The notes below the pieces were generated by a model. The model was not told the origin of the DNA, searched no databases, and saw only the letters and a list, made by a program, of their open reading frames with translations. From NCBI RefSeq assembly GCF_011806425.1, contig NZ_JAATOV010000002.1, positions 558,001-622,000 of the forward strand: a stretch of DNA of 64,000 nucleotides, given 5' to 3'. This document shows, piece by piece, positions 1-9,070 of the stretch. Every line of letters begins with the position of its first letter. Position 1 is the first letter of the stretch. Position numbers and translations under genes: made by a program. This stretch comes from Thalassospira lucentensis (GTDB lineage: Bacteria; Pseudomonadota; Alphaproteobacteria; Rhodospirillales; Thalassospiraceae).

Positions 1-3000
1 GCACGCCGCTTATGGTGATGCCGAGTGTTTCCGATCCATCAACGTCATTAAGCGATGCTTCAATCGTAATTGGATAGGACATGGCGCCAGTTTCTGCACC
101 GCCGCTATTACCATCACCACTTCCCGGTTCAGAAGGTGCCTCCACCAGATCGGCATTGCCAACAACCGTCCCATCCGCGAACGAGATCGCCTCAACCTGA
201 TTGACGGTCAAGGTCTGGCCGGTATCAAGGTCAATGATCTGTGTGTTGATCATGCCGTTGTTGTTGGTGAAGTTCTGGAACCGATAAGATGACGCGTCCT
301 TACCAAGATAAAGAACGTCATTGCCCGCTCCGCCACCGACAGCAGATGATCCGCCAATATCCCCACTGATGGTGACACTGTCATCGCCGCCGCCCAGACG
401 GATATTGTTGCCTTGGCTGGTATCGCCTTCAATAACGATACGATCATCACCGCCGCCAAGGGTGAAATTCTCGTTCATACGCAGATCGCGACCGACCACA
501 TAATTGTCGTCAGCGCTGGTGCCATGATGATTCTGCTGACCGTTATCGACAAAATCATTGTCGTCCGAACCGCCTCCAGCACCGCTGCTGCCGCCGTCAC
601 CGCCACCATCAGTCCCGCTGTCACCAGTCCCGCCAGTGCCCCCAGCTCCGCCAATGGAGGTGCCCTCACCAATCGACACCCGCAAAGACGGCGCATCAGC
701 AACCGCCGCAACGTTCACCGTTATGGTGTCACCAACACTGGCTATATCACTTCCATCGGTCGACTGCGCAGATACGCCAAGATCAAACGACCCGCTATAA
801 TCCTCAGGCGGCGTAACCTTCAGACCGTCCAACTGCTCGGAGCTAAGCGTCCAAGTCCTGTCACCATTATCACTCCCAGCAGACAACGTTGCACCATCCG
901 GAACCCCAGAGATTGTGACCGTCAGTGTTTCAGAGCTATCCGTGAGACCGGCGTCAATATCGAGCGCAATCGCACTGTCTTCTGAACCTGAGGCATCCGA
1001 CACATCAAGCGTCGGCGCATCAGCGATACCAGCCACATCAACCGTAATCGAACCCGACGTCGTCGCAACATCCTCGCCATCAGCCGACTGCGCGGTTACA
1101 CCCAGATCAAAGCTGCCCGAGAAGTCATCTGCTGGCGTGATCGTCAGACCATCAAGATCGCCCGACGACAAAGTCCATGTGCCGTCACCATTATCAGTTC
1201 CGGCCGACAACGATGCCCCATCGGGAACACCAGAGATTGTAACCGTCAGAGTCTCAGAGCTATCCGTCAGCCCAGCATCAATATCGAGCGCAATGGCAGT
1301 GTCTTCTGAACCCGAGGCATCCGACACATCAAGCGTCGGCGCATCTGCGACACCAGCCACATCAACCGTAATCGAAGCAGACGTCGTCGCAACATCCTCG
1401 CCATCGGCAGACTGTGCCGCAACACCAAGATCAAAACTACCGGAGAACTCATCTGGCGGCGTGATCGTCAGACCATCAAGATCATCAGAAGACAAAGTCC
1501 AAGTGCCGTCACCATTATCAGTTCCGGCCGACAACGTCGCGCCATCCGGTACACCAGAGAGCGTAATCGTCAAAGTCTCAGAGCTATCGGCGAGCCCTGC
1601 ATCAATATCGAGCGCAATCGCGGTGTCTTCACTTCCAGACGCATCCGCGACGTCCAACGTCGGCGCATCGGCAACCCCGGCAACATCAACCGTAATCGAG
1701 CCAGACGTCGTCGAGACATCCTCGCCATCAGCTGACTGCGCTGTTACGCCCAGATCAAACGATCCACTGAAATCATCAGCAGGTGTAATCGTCAGGCCAT
1801 CAAGATCGGTTGAGCTCAGGGTCCAGGTGCCGTCACCGTTATCGGTACCAGCTGACAAAGCCGCACCGTCTGGAACGCCAGAAATCGTCACTGTCAAAGT
1901 CTCAGAGCTATCCGTCAGTCCCGCGTCAATATCAAGTGCAATTGCACTGTCTTCTGAACCAGAGGCGTCAGAGACATCAAGCGTCGGCGCATCCGCAACC
2001 CCAGCAACATCGACCGTAATCGAACCGGACATCGTCGCGACGTCCTCACCATCAGCCGACTGCGCTGTCACACCGAGATCAAAGCTGCCCGAGAAATCAT
2101 TTGGCGGTGTAATCGTCAAACCATCAAGCTGATCAGAGTTTAGCGTCCAAGTCCCATCGCCATTATCGGTTCCGGCCGACAAAGCCGCACCGTCTGGAAC
2201 GCCAGAGATCGTCACCGTCAAAGCCTCAGAGCTATCCGTCAGACCGGCATCAATATCGAGTGCAATAGACCGGTCTTCGTAGCCACTTGCGTCCGACATA
2301 TCCAACGTCGGGGCATCCGCAACACCAGCAACATCAACCGTAATCGAGCCAGACGTCGTCGCGATGTCGTCACCGTCCGCAGACTGCGCCGTTACGCCCA
2401 GATCAAATGATCCGCTGAAATCATCCGCAGGAGTGATCGTCAGACCATCAAGGTCATCAGCCCCCAGAGACCAAGTCCCATCACCGTTGTTCGTCCCCGC
2501 AGACAAAGTTGCCCCGTCCGGAACGCCGGAAATCGTGACGCTCAGAACTTCGCTGGAATCCGTCAGCCCTGCGTCAATATCCAAGGCAATCGCAGTATCT
2601 TCGTTGCCAGAAGCATTGGACGTTTCCAAAGTCGGCGCATCTGCAACACTGACAACATCCACCGTAATCGTGCTGCTACCAGCGGGGCGACCGCGTGTGA
2701 GGTGAATTGGATCGGACGTTGACGCGGTTGAATCCCCATCCGTGGATTGGGCAACAACACCAAGATCGAAAGAACCGCTGTAGTTTTCCGGTGGCGTAAT
2801 GGTCAGACCGTCAAGGTCATCGGCATCGAGTGTCCAAGTCCCATCCCCATTGTCAGTCCCCGCAGACAATGTCGCACCGTCGGGTACACCACTTACGGTA
2901 ACGCTCAAAACCTCACTGGAATCTGTCAGGCTAGCATCAATATCAAGCGCAATCGCCGTGTCTTCATTCCCAGATGCATCCGACACATCAAGAAGCGGTC

Positions 3001-6000
3001 GGTCAGCAACACCCTCGACATCAACGGTGATACTTCCACTTGCGCTGGCAATATCTGAACCGTCAGCAGATTGCGCACTTACCGAAAGATCAAACGAGCC
3101 ACTAAAATTATGCGGTGCCCGGATTTTCAGACCATCAAGGTCTTCCGCCCCGAGCGACCAAGTCCCATCACCGTTATTCGTCCCCGCAGACAAAGTTGCT
3201 CCGTCTGGAACACCGGAGATGGTCACTATTAGTGTTTCACTGGAATCCGTTAGTCCCGCGTCGATATCGAGTGCAATCGACCGGTCTTCGTAGCCACTTG
3301 CGTCCGCCACATCCAGTGTCGGCGCATCCGCAACACCCGCAACATCAACCGTAATCGAACCAGAGGTCGTCGCGACATCTTCGCCGTCTGCCGACTGAGC
3401 AGTTACGCCCAGATCAAACGATCCGCTGAAATCATCAGCAGGTGTAATCGTCAAGCCATCGAGATCACCCGATGACAGTGTCCAAGTCCCGTCGCCATTA
3501 TCGATACCCGCAGACAACGCTGCACCGTCCGGAACGCCACTGATCGTCACCGTCAAAGCCTCAGAGCTATCCGTCAGGCCGGCATCAATATCGAGTGCAA
3601 TGGCACTGTCTTCAGAACCTGAGGCGTCCGACACATCCAACGTCGGCGCATCTGCAAGCCCGGCAACATCAACGGTGATCGAACCAGAGGTCGTCGCGAC
3701 ATCTTCACCATCAGCCGACTGCGCTGTCACGCCCAGATCAAACGAACCACTAAAATCATCAGCCGGTGTAATCGTCAGACCTTCAAGATCGCCCGAAGAC
3801 AAAGTCCAAGTGCCGTCACCATTATCGGTACCCGCAGACAAAGTCGCACCATCCGGAACGCCGGAAATCGTAACACTCAGAACTTCGCTGGAATCCGTCA
3901 GCCCTGCGTCGATATCGAGCGCAATTGCTGTATCTTCATTGCCAGATGCATCCGACATATCAAGCGTCGGCGCATCAGCAACGCCAGCAACATCGACCGT
4001 AATCGAACCCGACGTCGTCGCGACGTCTTCACCATCTGCCGACTGCGCCGTTACACCAAGATCAAACGAACCACTAAAATCATCCGCTGGCGTGATCGTC
4101 AGACCATCAAGATCGGTTGAGCTCAAAGTCCATGTGCCATCACCATTATCGGTTCCGGCCGACAAAGCCGCACCATCCGGGACACCCGAGATCGTGACGG
4201 TCAAAGTCTCGGAGCTATCCGATAGACCAGCATCAATGTCGAGTGCAATCGCACTGTCTTCTGAACCAGAGGCGTCAGATACATCCAGCGTCGGCGCATC
4301 CGCGACACCGGCCACATCAACCGTGATCGAACCTGACGTCGTCGCGACATCATCGCCATCAGCCGATTGCGCGGTTACGCCGAGATCGAACGAACCACTA
4401 AAGTCATCGGCAGGTGTAATCGTCAGACCATAGAGATCACCCGATGACAATGTCCAAGTGCCGTCACCATTATCAGTGCCCGCAGACAAGGTCGCGCCAT
4501 CCGGAACGCCGGAAATCGTAACGCTCAGAACTTCGCTGGAATCCGTCAGCCCTGCGTCAATATCGAGCGCAATTGCACTGTCTTCTGAACCAGAGGAGTC
4601 AGAGACGTCGAGCGTCGGCGCATCAGCGACACCAGCCACATCAACCTTAATCAAAGCAGACGTCGTCGCGACATCATCGCCATCAGCCGATTGCGCGGTT
4701 ACGCCCAGATCAAAACTACCCGAGAAGTCGTCTGGCGGTGTAATCGTCAGGCCATCAAGATCGGCTGAGCTCAAAGTCCATGTGCCATCACCATTATCGG
4801 TTCCGGCTGACAAAGTCGCACCGCCTGGAACGCCAGAGATCGTAACACTCAGAACTTCGCTGGAATCTGTCAGACCTGCATCAATATCGAGCACAATTGC
4901 ACTGTCTTCTGAACCAGAGGCGTCCGAGACATCAAGCGTCGGCGCATCTGCGATACTCGCAACATCTACCGTGATCGAACCAGACGTGGTCGCGATGTCC
5001 TCACCGTCCGCAGACTGAGCCGTTACACCTAGGTCGAAACTACCGGAGAAGTCATCGGCAGGTGTAATCGTCAGTCCATCAAGCTGATCAGAACTTAGCG
5101 TCCACGTCCCGTCACCATTATCGATCCCGGCCAACAGCACAGCACCGTCTGGAACGCCGGAAATCGTAACGCTCAGAACTTCGCTGGAATCCGTCAACCC
5201 TGCGTCAATGTCGAGCGCGATGGCACTATCTTCAGAACCCGAAGCATCCGACACATCCAACGTCGGCGCATCCGCAACGCCAGAAACATCAACAGCAATC
5301 GAACCAGAGGTCGTGGCGACATCTTCGCCGTCTGCCGACTGCGCCGTTACGCCCAGATCAAAACTACCCGAGAAGTCATCCGCAGGTGTGATTGTCAAAC
5401 CATCAAGCTGATCGGAATTTAGCGTCCAAGTACCGTCACCATTATCGGCACCCGCAGACAAAGTCGCACCATCCGGAACGTCGGAAATCGTAACACTTAG
5501 AACTTCGCTGGAATCCGTCAGCCCTGCGTCAATATCGAGCGCAATTGCTGTATCTTCATTGCCACTTGCGTCCGACACATCCAGCGTCGGAGCATCCGCA
5601 ACACCAGCAACATCAACTGTAATCGAACCAGATGTCGTCGCAACATCCTCGCCATCAGCTGACTGCGCTGTTACGCCCAGATCAAAACTACCCGAGAAGT
5701 CATCTGGCGGCGTAATCGTCAGGCCATCCAGATCACCTGACGACAAAGTCCAAGTGCCGTCACCATTATCGATCCCTGCCGACAACGATGCGCCATCGGG
5801 AACGCCAGAAATCGTCACCGTCAGAGTCTCAGAGCTATCCGTCAGACCGGCATCAATATCCAGCGCAATCGCACTGTCTTCAGTGCCCGAAGCATCCGAC
5901 ACATCCAGTGTCGGCGCATCTGCGACACCAGCAACATCAACCGTAATCGAACCCGATGTCGTCGCAATGTCGTCGCCATCGACCGACTGCGCTGTTACGC

Positions 6001-7564
6001 CCAGATCAAACGATCCGCTGAAATCATCAGCAGGTGTAATCGTCAGGCCATCGAGATCGCCCGACGACAAAGTCCAAGTACCATCGCCATTGTCAGTCCC
6101 CGCTGACAGTGTTGCACCATCCGGCACACCCGAGATCGTAATCGTCAAGCTCTCAGAGCTATCCGTCAGCCCAGCATCAATATCGAGCGCAATTGCAGTG
6201 TCTTCATTACCCGAAGCATCCGACACATCCAACGTCGGCGCATCGGCCTTACCCGTAACATCAACAGTCAATTCTTCCATCACGACGGCAGTATCATTAC
6301 CATCGGTGGTGGTGACCGAGACGGTCAGGTCGATTTCGCCGCTGAAGTTATCTGCCGGCGTGATCGTCAGTCCGTCGAGCTGATCAGAGCTGAGCGACCA
6401 CGTTCCATCGCCGTTATCCGTCCCTGCCGACAAGGTCGCACCGTCTGGCACGCCAGAAATCGTGATCGACAGGGTTTCACTGCCATCAAGGAGTTCGGTA
6501 TCGATGTTAAGCGCAATCGCGCTATCTTCTGCGCCAGACGCATTTGCAACATCAAGGGTCGCACCATCAGCAACGCCCGTGACATCGACTGTCATGCTCG
6601 AACTGCTTGAGGCGGTTGAGCCATTGCTTTCGCGGCTGGTCGCGGTAACGGAAAGGTCAAAGCTGCCGCTGTAATCTTCTGGCGGTGTGATGGTAAGCCC
6701 AGAAAGCTCGGCTGGCGATAGCGACCAAGTCCCATCGCCATTATCAATACCAGAAGACAGGGTCGCCCCATCCGGCACCCCGGAAATCACGATCAAAAGC
6801 GTTTCACTGCCGCCATCAAGGTCATTCAGCGCTGCCGAAATATTAAGCGATATTGCGCTGTCTTCTGCGCCGCTGACATTTCCGGTCACAAGATCGGGCG
6901 TATCTGCGACCTTTGCATCCTCGCCCGAATCATCCACCAGGTCCCCCGGCGTCGCATCGTCGCCAGGCTGAAGGTCTGCGACCTCGCCGCTGACCGGATC
7001 GACAGCGCCGACGGGCTGTTGCTCAACCGTAACGCCACCGGGGCTTACGCTTTGTTGGAAATCACCTCGAACCGCACCGCGGCCAACGGAAGAACCCGTT
7101 GTATCGTTGGTCAGAAGATCACTTTGGGCGGGATCAAGGGTCGTCGGATCAGATTGAAGCGACAGATCATCCGCACCCAGCGCGCCAAGGCTTGAATCGG
7201 AAGTATTCGCACCCGTATCAATACCGCCATCACGGTTTTCTTGCGCGTTTTGGGCATCGGTTTGCTTTGCCGTCGCGTCATCTTGGTCGCTGCGTTCTTC
7301 ACGCTGCGCAAAGGCATTCTGGCGACGAAAGGCTTGCTGTTCTTCGCCTTGCGGATTGTAAACTTGATTGCCGTATTGGACGGATCCTAGTTCGTGTGTC
7401 GGAACAGTGGACACATTGGACTGGTCATCATGCAATTCGACCAGTTCGTCACTTTCGCTAACCGGGACCTCACCGCGCATAAGATCAATCTGGGCAGCCT
7501 CTTGATTGAGGTCACCATTGTCTTTGCCAGCTTCGTTTTCAGTATCGCGAGAATCGTCCGCCAT
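1..7564 (-). CDS. Giant repetitive type I-secreted adhesin, C-terminus off the window
   Basis: An uninterrupted minus-strand frame of 2521 codons starts at the ATG at 7564, preceded by GGAG, and leaves the window at base 1. Residues 1 to about 210 are acidic and Gln/Asp-rich with no Sec signal or Cys. Nineteen tandem units of about 108 residues follow (roughly bases 6900 to 690). Each is a bacterial cadherin/VCBS-like beta domain with motifs such as ISGVPDGATLSAGTDNGDGT and DLDGLTITPADDFSGSFDL. After them come a Gly/Ser/Asp linker, RTX-like GGGDD repeats (about 640-300) and the start of another beta domain. The upstream secretion genes point to export by a type I system to the cell surface for adhesion or biofilm formation. 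The secretion signal must lie beyond the edge. No LapG-type di-alanine site is visible in the N-terminal 210 residues. Family assignment is firm; ligand unknown. Confidence 0.9.
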   Translation of the reverse strand, partial: MADDSRDTENEAGKDNGDLNQEAAQIDLMRGEVPVSESDELVELHDDQSNVSTVPTHELGSVQYGNQVYNPQGEEQQAFRRQNAFAQREERSDQDDATAKQTDAQNAQENRDGGIDTGANTSDSSLGALGADDLSLQSDPTTLDPAQSDLLTNDTTGSSVGRGAVRGDFQQSVSPGGVTVEQQPVGAVDPVSGEVADLQPGDDATPGDLVDDSGEDAKVADTPDLVTGNVSGAEDSAISLNISAALNDLDGGSETLLIVISGVPDGATLSSGIDNGDGTWSLSPAELSGLTITPPEDYSGSFDLSVTATSRESNGSTASSSSSMTVDVTGVADGATLDVANASGAEDSAIALNIDTELLDGSETLSITISGVPDGATLSAGTDNGDGTWSLSSDQLDGLTITPADNFSGEIDLTVSVTTTDGNDTAVVMEELTVDVTGKADAPTLDVSDASGNEDTAIALDIDAGLTDSSESLTITISGVPDGATLSAGTDNGDGTWTLSSGDLDGLTITPADDFSGSFDLGVTAQSVDGDDIATTSGSITVDVAGVADAPTLDVSDASGTEDSAIALDIDAGLTDSSETLTVTISGVPDGASLSAGIDNGDGTWTLSSGDLDGLTITPPDDFSGSFDLGVTAQSADGEDVATTSGSITVDVAGVADAPTLDVSDASGNEDTAIALDIDAGLTDSSEVLSVTISDVPDGATLSAGADNGDGTWTLNSDQLDGLTITPADDFSGSFDLGVTAQSADGEDVATTSGSIAVDVSGVADAPTLDVSDASGSEDSAIALDIDAGLTDSSEVLSVTISGVPDGAVLLAGIDNGDGTWTLSSDQLDGLTITPADDFSGSFDLGVTAQSADGEDIATTSGSITVDVASIADAPTLDVSDASGSEDSAIVLDIDAGLTDSSEVLSVTISGVPGGATLSAGTDNGDGTWTLSSADLDGLTITPPDDFSGSFDLGVTAQSADGDDVATTSALIKVDVAGVADAPTLDVSDSSGSEDSAIALDIDAGLTDSSEVLSVTISGVPDGATLSAGTDNGDGTWTLSSGDLYGLTITPADDFSGSFDLGVTAQSADGDDVATTSGSITVDVAGVADAPTLDVSDASGSEDSAIALDIDAGLSDSSETLTVTISGVPDGAALSAGTDNGDGTWTLSSTDLDGLTITPADDFSGSFDLGVTAQSADGEDVATTSGSITVDVAGVADAPTLDMSDASGNEDTAIALDIDAGLTDSSEVLSVTISGVPDGATLSAGTDNGDGTWTLSSGDLEGLTITPADDFSGSFDLGVTAQSADGEDVATTSGSITVDVAGLADAPTLDVSDASGSEDSAIALDIDAGLTDSSEALTVTISGVPDGAALSAGIDNGDGTWTLSSGDLDGLTITPADDFSGSFDLGVTAQSADGEDVATTSGSITVDVAGVADAPTLDVADASGYEDRSIALDIDAGLTDSSETLIVTISGVPDGATLSAGTNNGDGTWSLGAEDLDGLKIRAPHNFSGSFDLSVSAQSADGSDIASASGSITVDVEGVADRPLLDVSDASGNEDTAIALDIDASLTDSSEVLSVTVSGVPDGATLSAGTDNGDGTWTLDADDLDGLTITPPENYSGSFDLGVVAQSTDGDSTASTSDPIHLTRGRPAGSSTITVDVVSVADAPTLETSNASGNEDTAIALDIDAGLTDSSEVLSVTISGVPDGATLSAGTNNGDGTWSLGADDLDGLTITPADDFSGSFDLGVTAQSADGDDIATTSGSITVDVAGVADAPTLDMSDASGYEDRSIALDIDAGLTDSSEALTVTISGVPDGAALSAGTDNGDGTWTLNSDQLDGLTITPPNDFSGSFDLGVTAQSADGEDVATMSGSITVDVAGVADAPTLDVSDASGSEDSAIALDIDAGLTDSSETLTVTISGVPDGAALSAGTDNGDGTWTLSSTDLDGLTITPADDFSGSFDLGVTAQSADGEDVSTTSGSITVDVAGVADAPTLDVADASGSEDTAIALDIDAGLADSSETLTITLSGVPDGATLSAGTDNGDGTWTLSSDDLDGLTITPPDEFSGSFDLGVAAQSADGEDVATTSASITVDVAGVADAPTLDVSDASGSEDTAIALDIDAGLTDSSETLTVTISGVPDGASLSAGTDNGDGTWTLSSGDLDGLTITPADDFSGSFDLGVTAQSADGEDVATTSGSITVDVAGIADAPTLDVSDASGSEDSAIALDIDAGLTDSSETLTVTISGVPDGATLSAGSDNGDRTWTLSSEQLDGLKVTPPEDYSGSFDLGVSAQSTDGSDIASVGDTITVNVAAVADAPSLRVSIGEGTSIGGAGGTGGTGDSGTDGGGDGGSSGAGGGSDDNDFVDNGQQNHHGTSADDNYVVGRDLRMNENFTLGGGDDRIVIEGDTSQGNNIRLGGGDDSVTISGDIGGSSAVGGGAGNDVLYLGKDASSYRFQNFTNNNGMINTQIIDLDTGQTLTVNQVEAISFADGTVVGNADLVEAPSEPGSGDGNSGGAETGAMSYPITIEASLNDVDGSETLGITISGV
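690..6905 (-). repeat. 19 tandem 324-bp repeats encoding 108-residue domains
   Basis: The landmark gtcggcgcat recurs with its end at 696, 1020, 1344, 1668, 1992, 2316 and 2640, then in matching form at 3003, 3327, 3651, 3975, 4299, 4623, 4947, 5271, 5595, 5919, 6243, 6567 and 6903. The period is exactly 324 bp except for one 363-bp unit (2640-3003) and one 336-bp unit (6567-6903), both multiples of three. Neighbouring units are very similar in DNA as well as protein, which suggests recent expansion or gene conversion. Such an array is prone to copy-number change and assembly collapse. Confidence 0.95.
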
Positions 7565-7613
7565 TTTAATCCAATCTCCAATGCGTGTGAGATGGATAGA
7601 CCCAACCCACACA

Positions 7614-7633
7614 TTCTATACATTAGTATAGAA
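7614..7633. promoter_or_regulatory. Perfect 20-bp inverted repeat upstream of the adhesin gene
   Basis: TTCTATAC-ATTA-GTATAGAA is a perfect palindrome with a 4-base centre, 50 bases upstream of the adhesin start in the 150-bp gap after the HlyD gene. It has no adjacent T-run and is A/T-rich, so it looks more like a protein-binding site than a terminator. A related imperfect site lies at 12991-13006 ahead of the secretion operon. The function is inferred. Confidence 0.5.
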
Positions 7634-7714
7634 ACCCTAGCGTAAACCAGAGAAATGTGCGGCCGGGCAGTAGAAATGAACGTGAAGTCATTTCCAGCGG
7701 GACCAATTTAAAAC

Positions 7715-9070
7715 TCAACGCTCCGAGAACGCCTGATCAAGAGAGACGTAAACAGGCTTTAGGAGATATTCCAAAAGGGTTCTTTCGCCCGTCTGAATAT
7801 CGGCCTGAACAGTCATCCCCGGGATGATCTTTTGAGCAGACGCACCTTCACCAACGTGATCCTGATCCAGTGCGACCTTACCTTTATAGTAAGGTTTTCC
7901 TTCATCGTCTACAAAAGTAGATGCTGATATAGAGACCAATTCACCCTGTATGCCCCCATACCGAATAAAGTCAAAGGCACTGACTTTTACCGTGACCGGC
8001 TGACCAAGATGAACATGGCCAATATCCTCGGTCGAGATCCGGGTTTCAGCGATCAACACCTCGTCGGCGGGCACCAATTCCATCACAACCTGCGCCGGGG
8101 CAATCACCCCACCAATGGTCGAAAATTGCAGACCCTTGATATAACCACGCGTCGGCGCAACGATTTCAAGCCGCGCCACCCGATCGCGCAATTTACGCAA
8201 GGCTTCACTGGTTTGCGCGATCTCACCGCCGAGCCTGCCAAGTTCGCTAATCGCTTCTTCACGTTGACTTTTTTCAAGCTCATTCAGACGCAATTTTGCT
8301 TCGGCAATGGTTTCACGTGCGCGCGCCTTCTCGGCAGCAACATCCGAAAGGCTGCCCTGCGCTTCGTTGAGTTCGCGCTGAATGTTTAGGAACAACACCT
8401 TGGAATTCAGGCCCTTTTCATAAAGAGACCGACGCATGGTCACTTCCTGATTAAGCAGATCAAGCGACTTACGAAGGGTGGCTTCCTGCTCATTTAGCTG
8501 CGCGAGCTCGGCATTGCGTTCCTGAATCTGGACCTGCAAAATTTCGCTCTGATTGGCATCAAGCTCTGTCTGGATATTGTAAATTTCATGCTGATTAACC
8601 GCCAATTCCGGATATTGCGCCATCATTTTCGAAAAATCAGGTTCGCGGCCTTCGGCAAGCGCACGATACCGCTCCGCCTCAAGACGTAGATTCCCCAATT
8701 TCGTCTCGGTTTGCGACAGTTCGGCTTGCGCGGCTTCCGGCTTAAGGCGCAATAAAACCTGACCTTTGTCGACCAAATCGCCATCCTGCACCATGATTTG
8801 ATCAATAATCCCGCCTTCCAGATGCTGGATCTTGTTCACAGCCCCGGTTGGCATGACCTGACCAAATGTGATCGCGGTTTCTTTGATCTGGGTTGTCGCC
8901 GCCCAGGCAATCAGAGCCATAAACCCGACCGACAGCATCACCAATGCAGATCGAACAAAGACCGAAATTCCGCCCTCTTCAAGCAACACGGCATGCGATA
9001 AATAGCGCGCCATACGTCGTGAACGACGGAAACGCTCGATGGCAGTATTCTGAACTGCTGCGTCACTCAT
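7715..9070 (-). CDS. Type I secretion membrane fusion protein, HlyD family
   Basis: This 451-residue adaptor links an inner-membrane ABC exporter to an outer-membrane channel. It has a cytoplasmic N-terminus, one membrane helix (about residues 41-58), a biotinyl-lipoyl half-motif near 81-110 (HLEGGIIDQIMVQDGD), a long coiled coil (about 120-300) and a C-terminal beta domain ending in the typical PGMTVQADIQTGERTLLEYL. Its start overlaps the stop of the upstream ABC gene by 4 bases, so translation is probably coupled. The adhesin gene lies 150 bases downstream and is the likely substrate. No outer-membrane TolC/LapE partner is visible; it may lie beyond the left edge or be supplied in trans. 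Confidence 0.95.
   Translation of the reverse strand: MSDAAVQNTAIERFRRSRRMARYLSHAVLLEEGGISVFVRSALVMLSVGFMALIAWAATTQIKETAITFGQVMPTGAVNKIQHLEGGIIDQIMVQDGDLVDKGQVLLRLKPEAAQAELSQTETKLGNLRLEAERYRALAEGREPDFSKMMAQYPELAVNQHEIYNIQTELDANQSEILQVQIQERNAELAQLNEQEATLRKSLDLLNQEVTMRRSLYEKGLNSKVLFLNIQRELNEAQGSLSDVAAEKARARETIAEAKLRLNELEKSQREEAISELGRLGGEIAQTSEALRKLRDRVARLEIVAPTRGYIKGLQFSTIGGVIAPAQVVMELVPADEVLIAETRISTEDIGHVHLGQPVTVKVSAFDFIRYGGIQGELVSISASTFVDDEGKPYYKGKVALDQDHVGEGASAQKIIPGMTVQADIQTGERTLLEYLLKPVYVSLDQAFSER

Noticed and set aside
915-6383. Long plus-strand open frames across the adhesin repeats (up to 405 codons)
   Set aside because: They repeat with the same 324-bp period, are Ser/Pro-rich and lie antisense to the continuous minus-strand adhesin frame; they arise from its codon bias.
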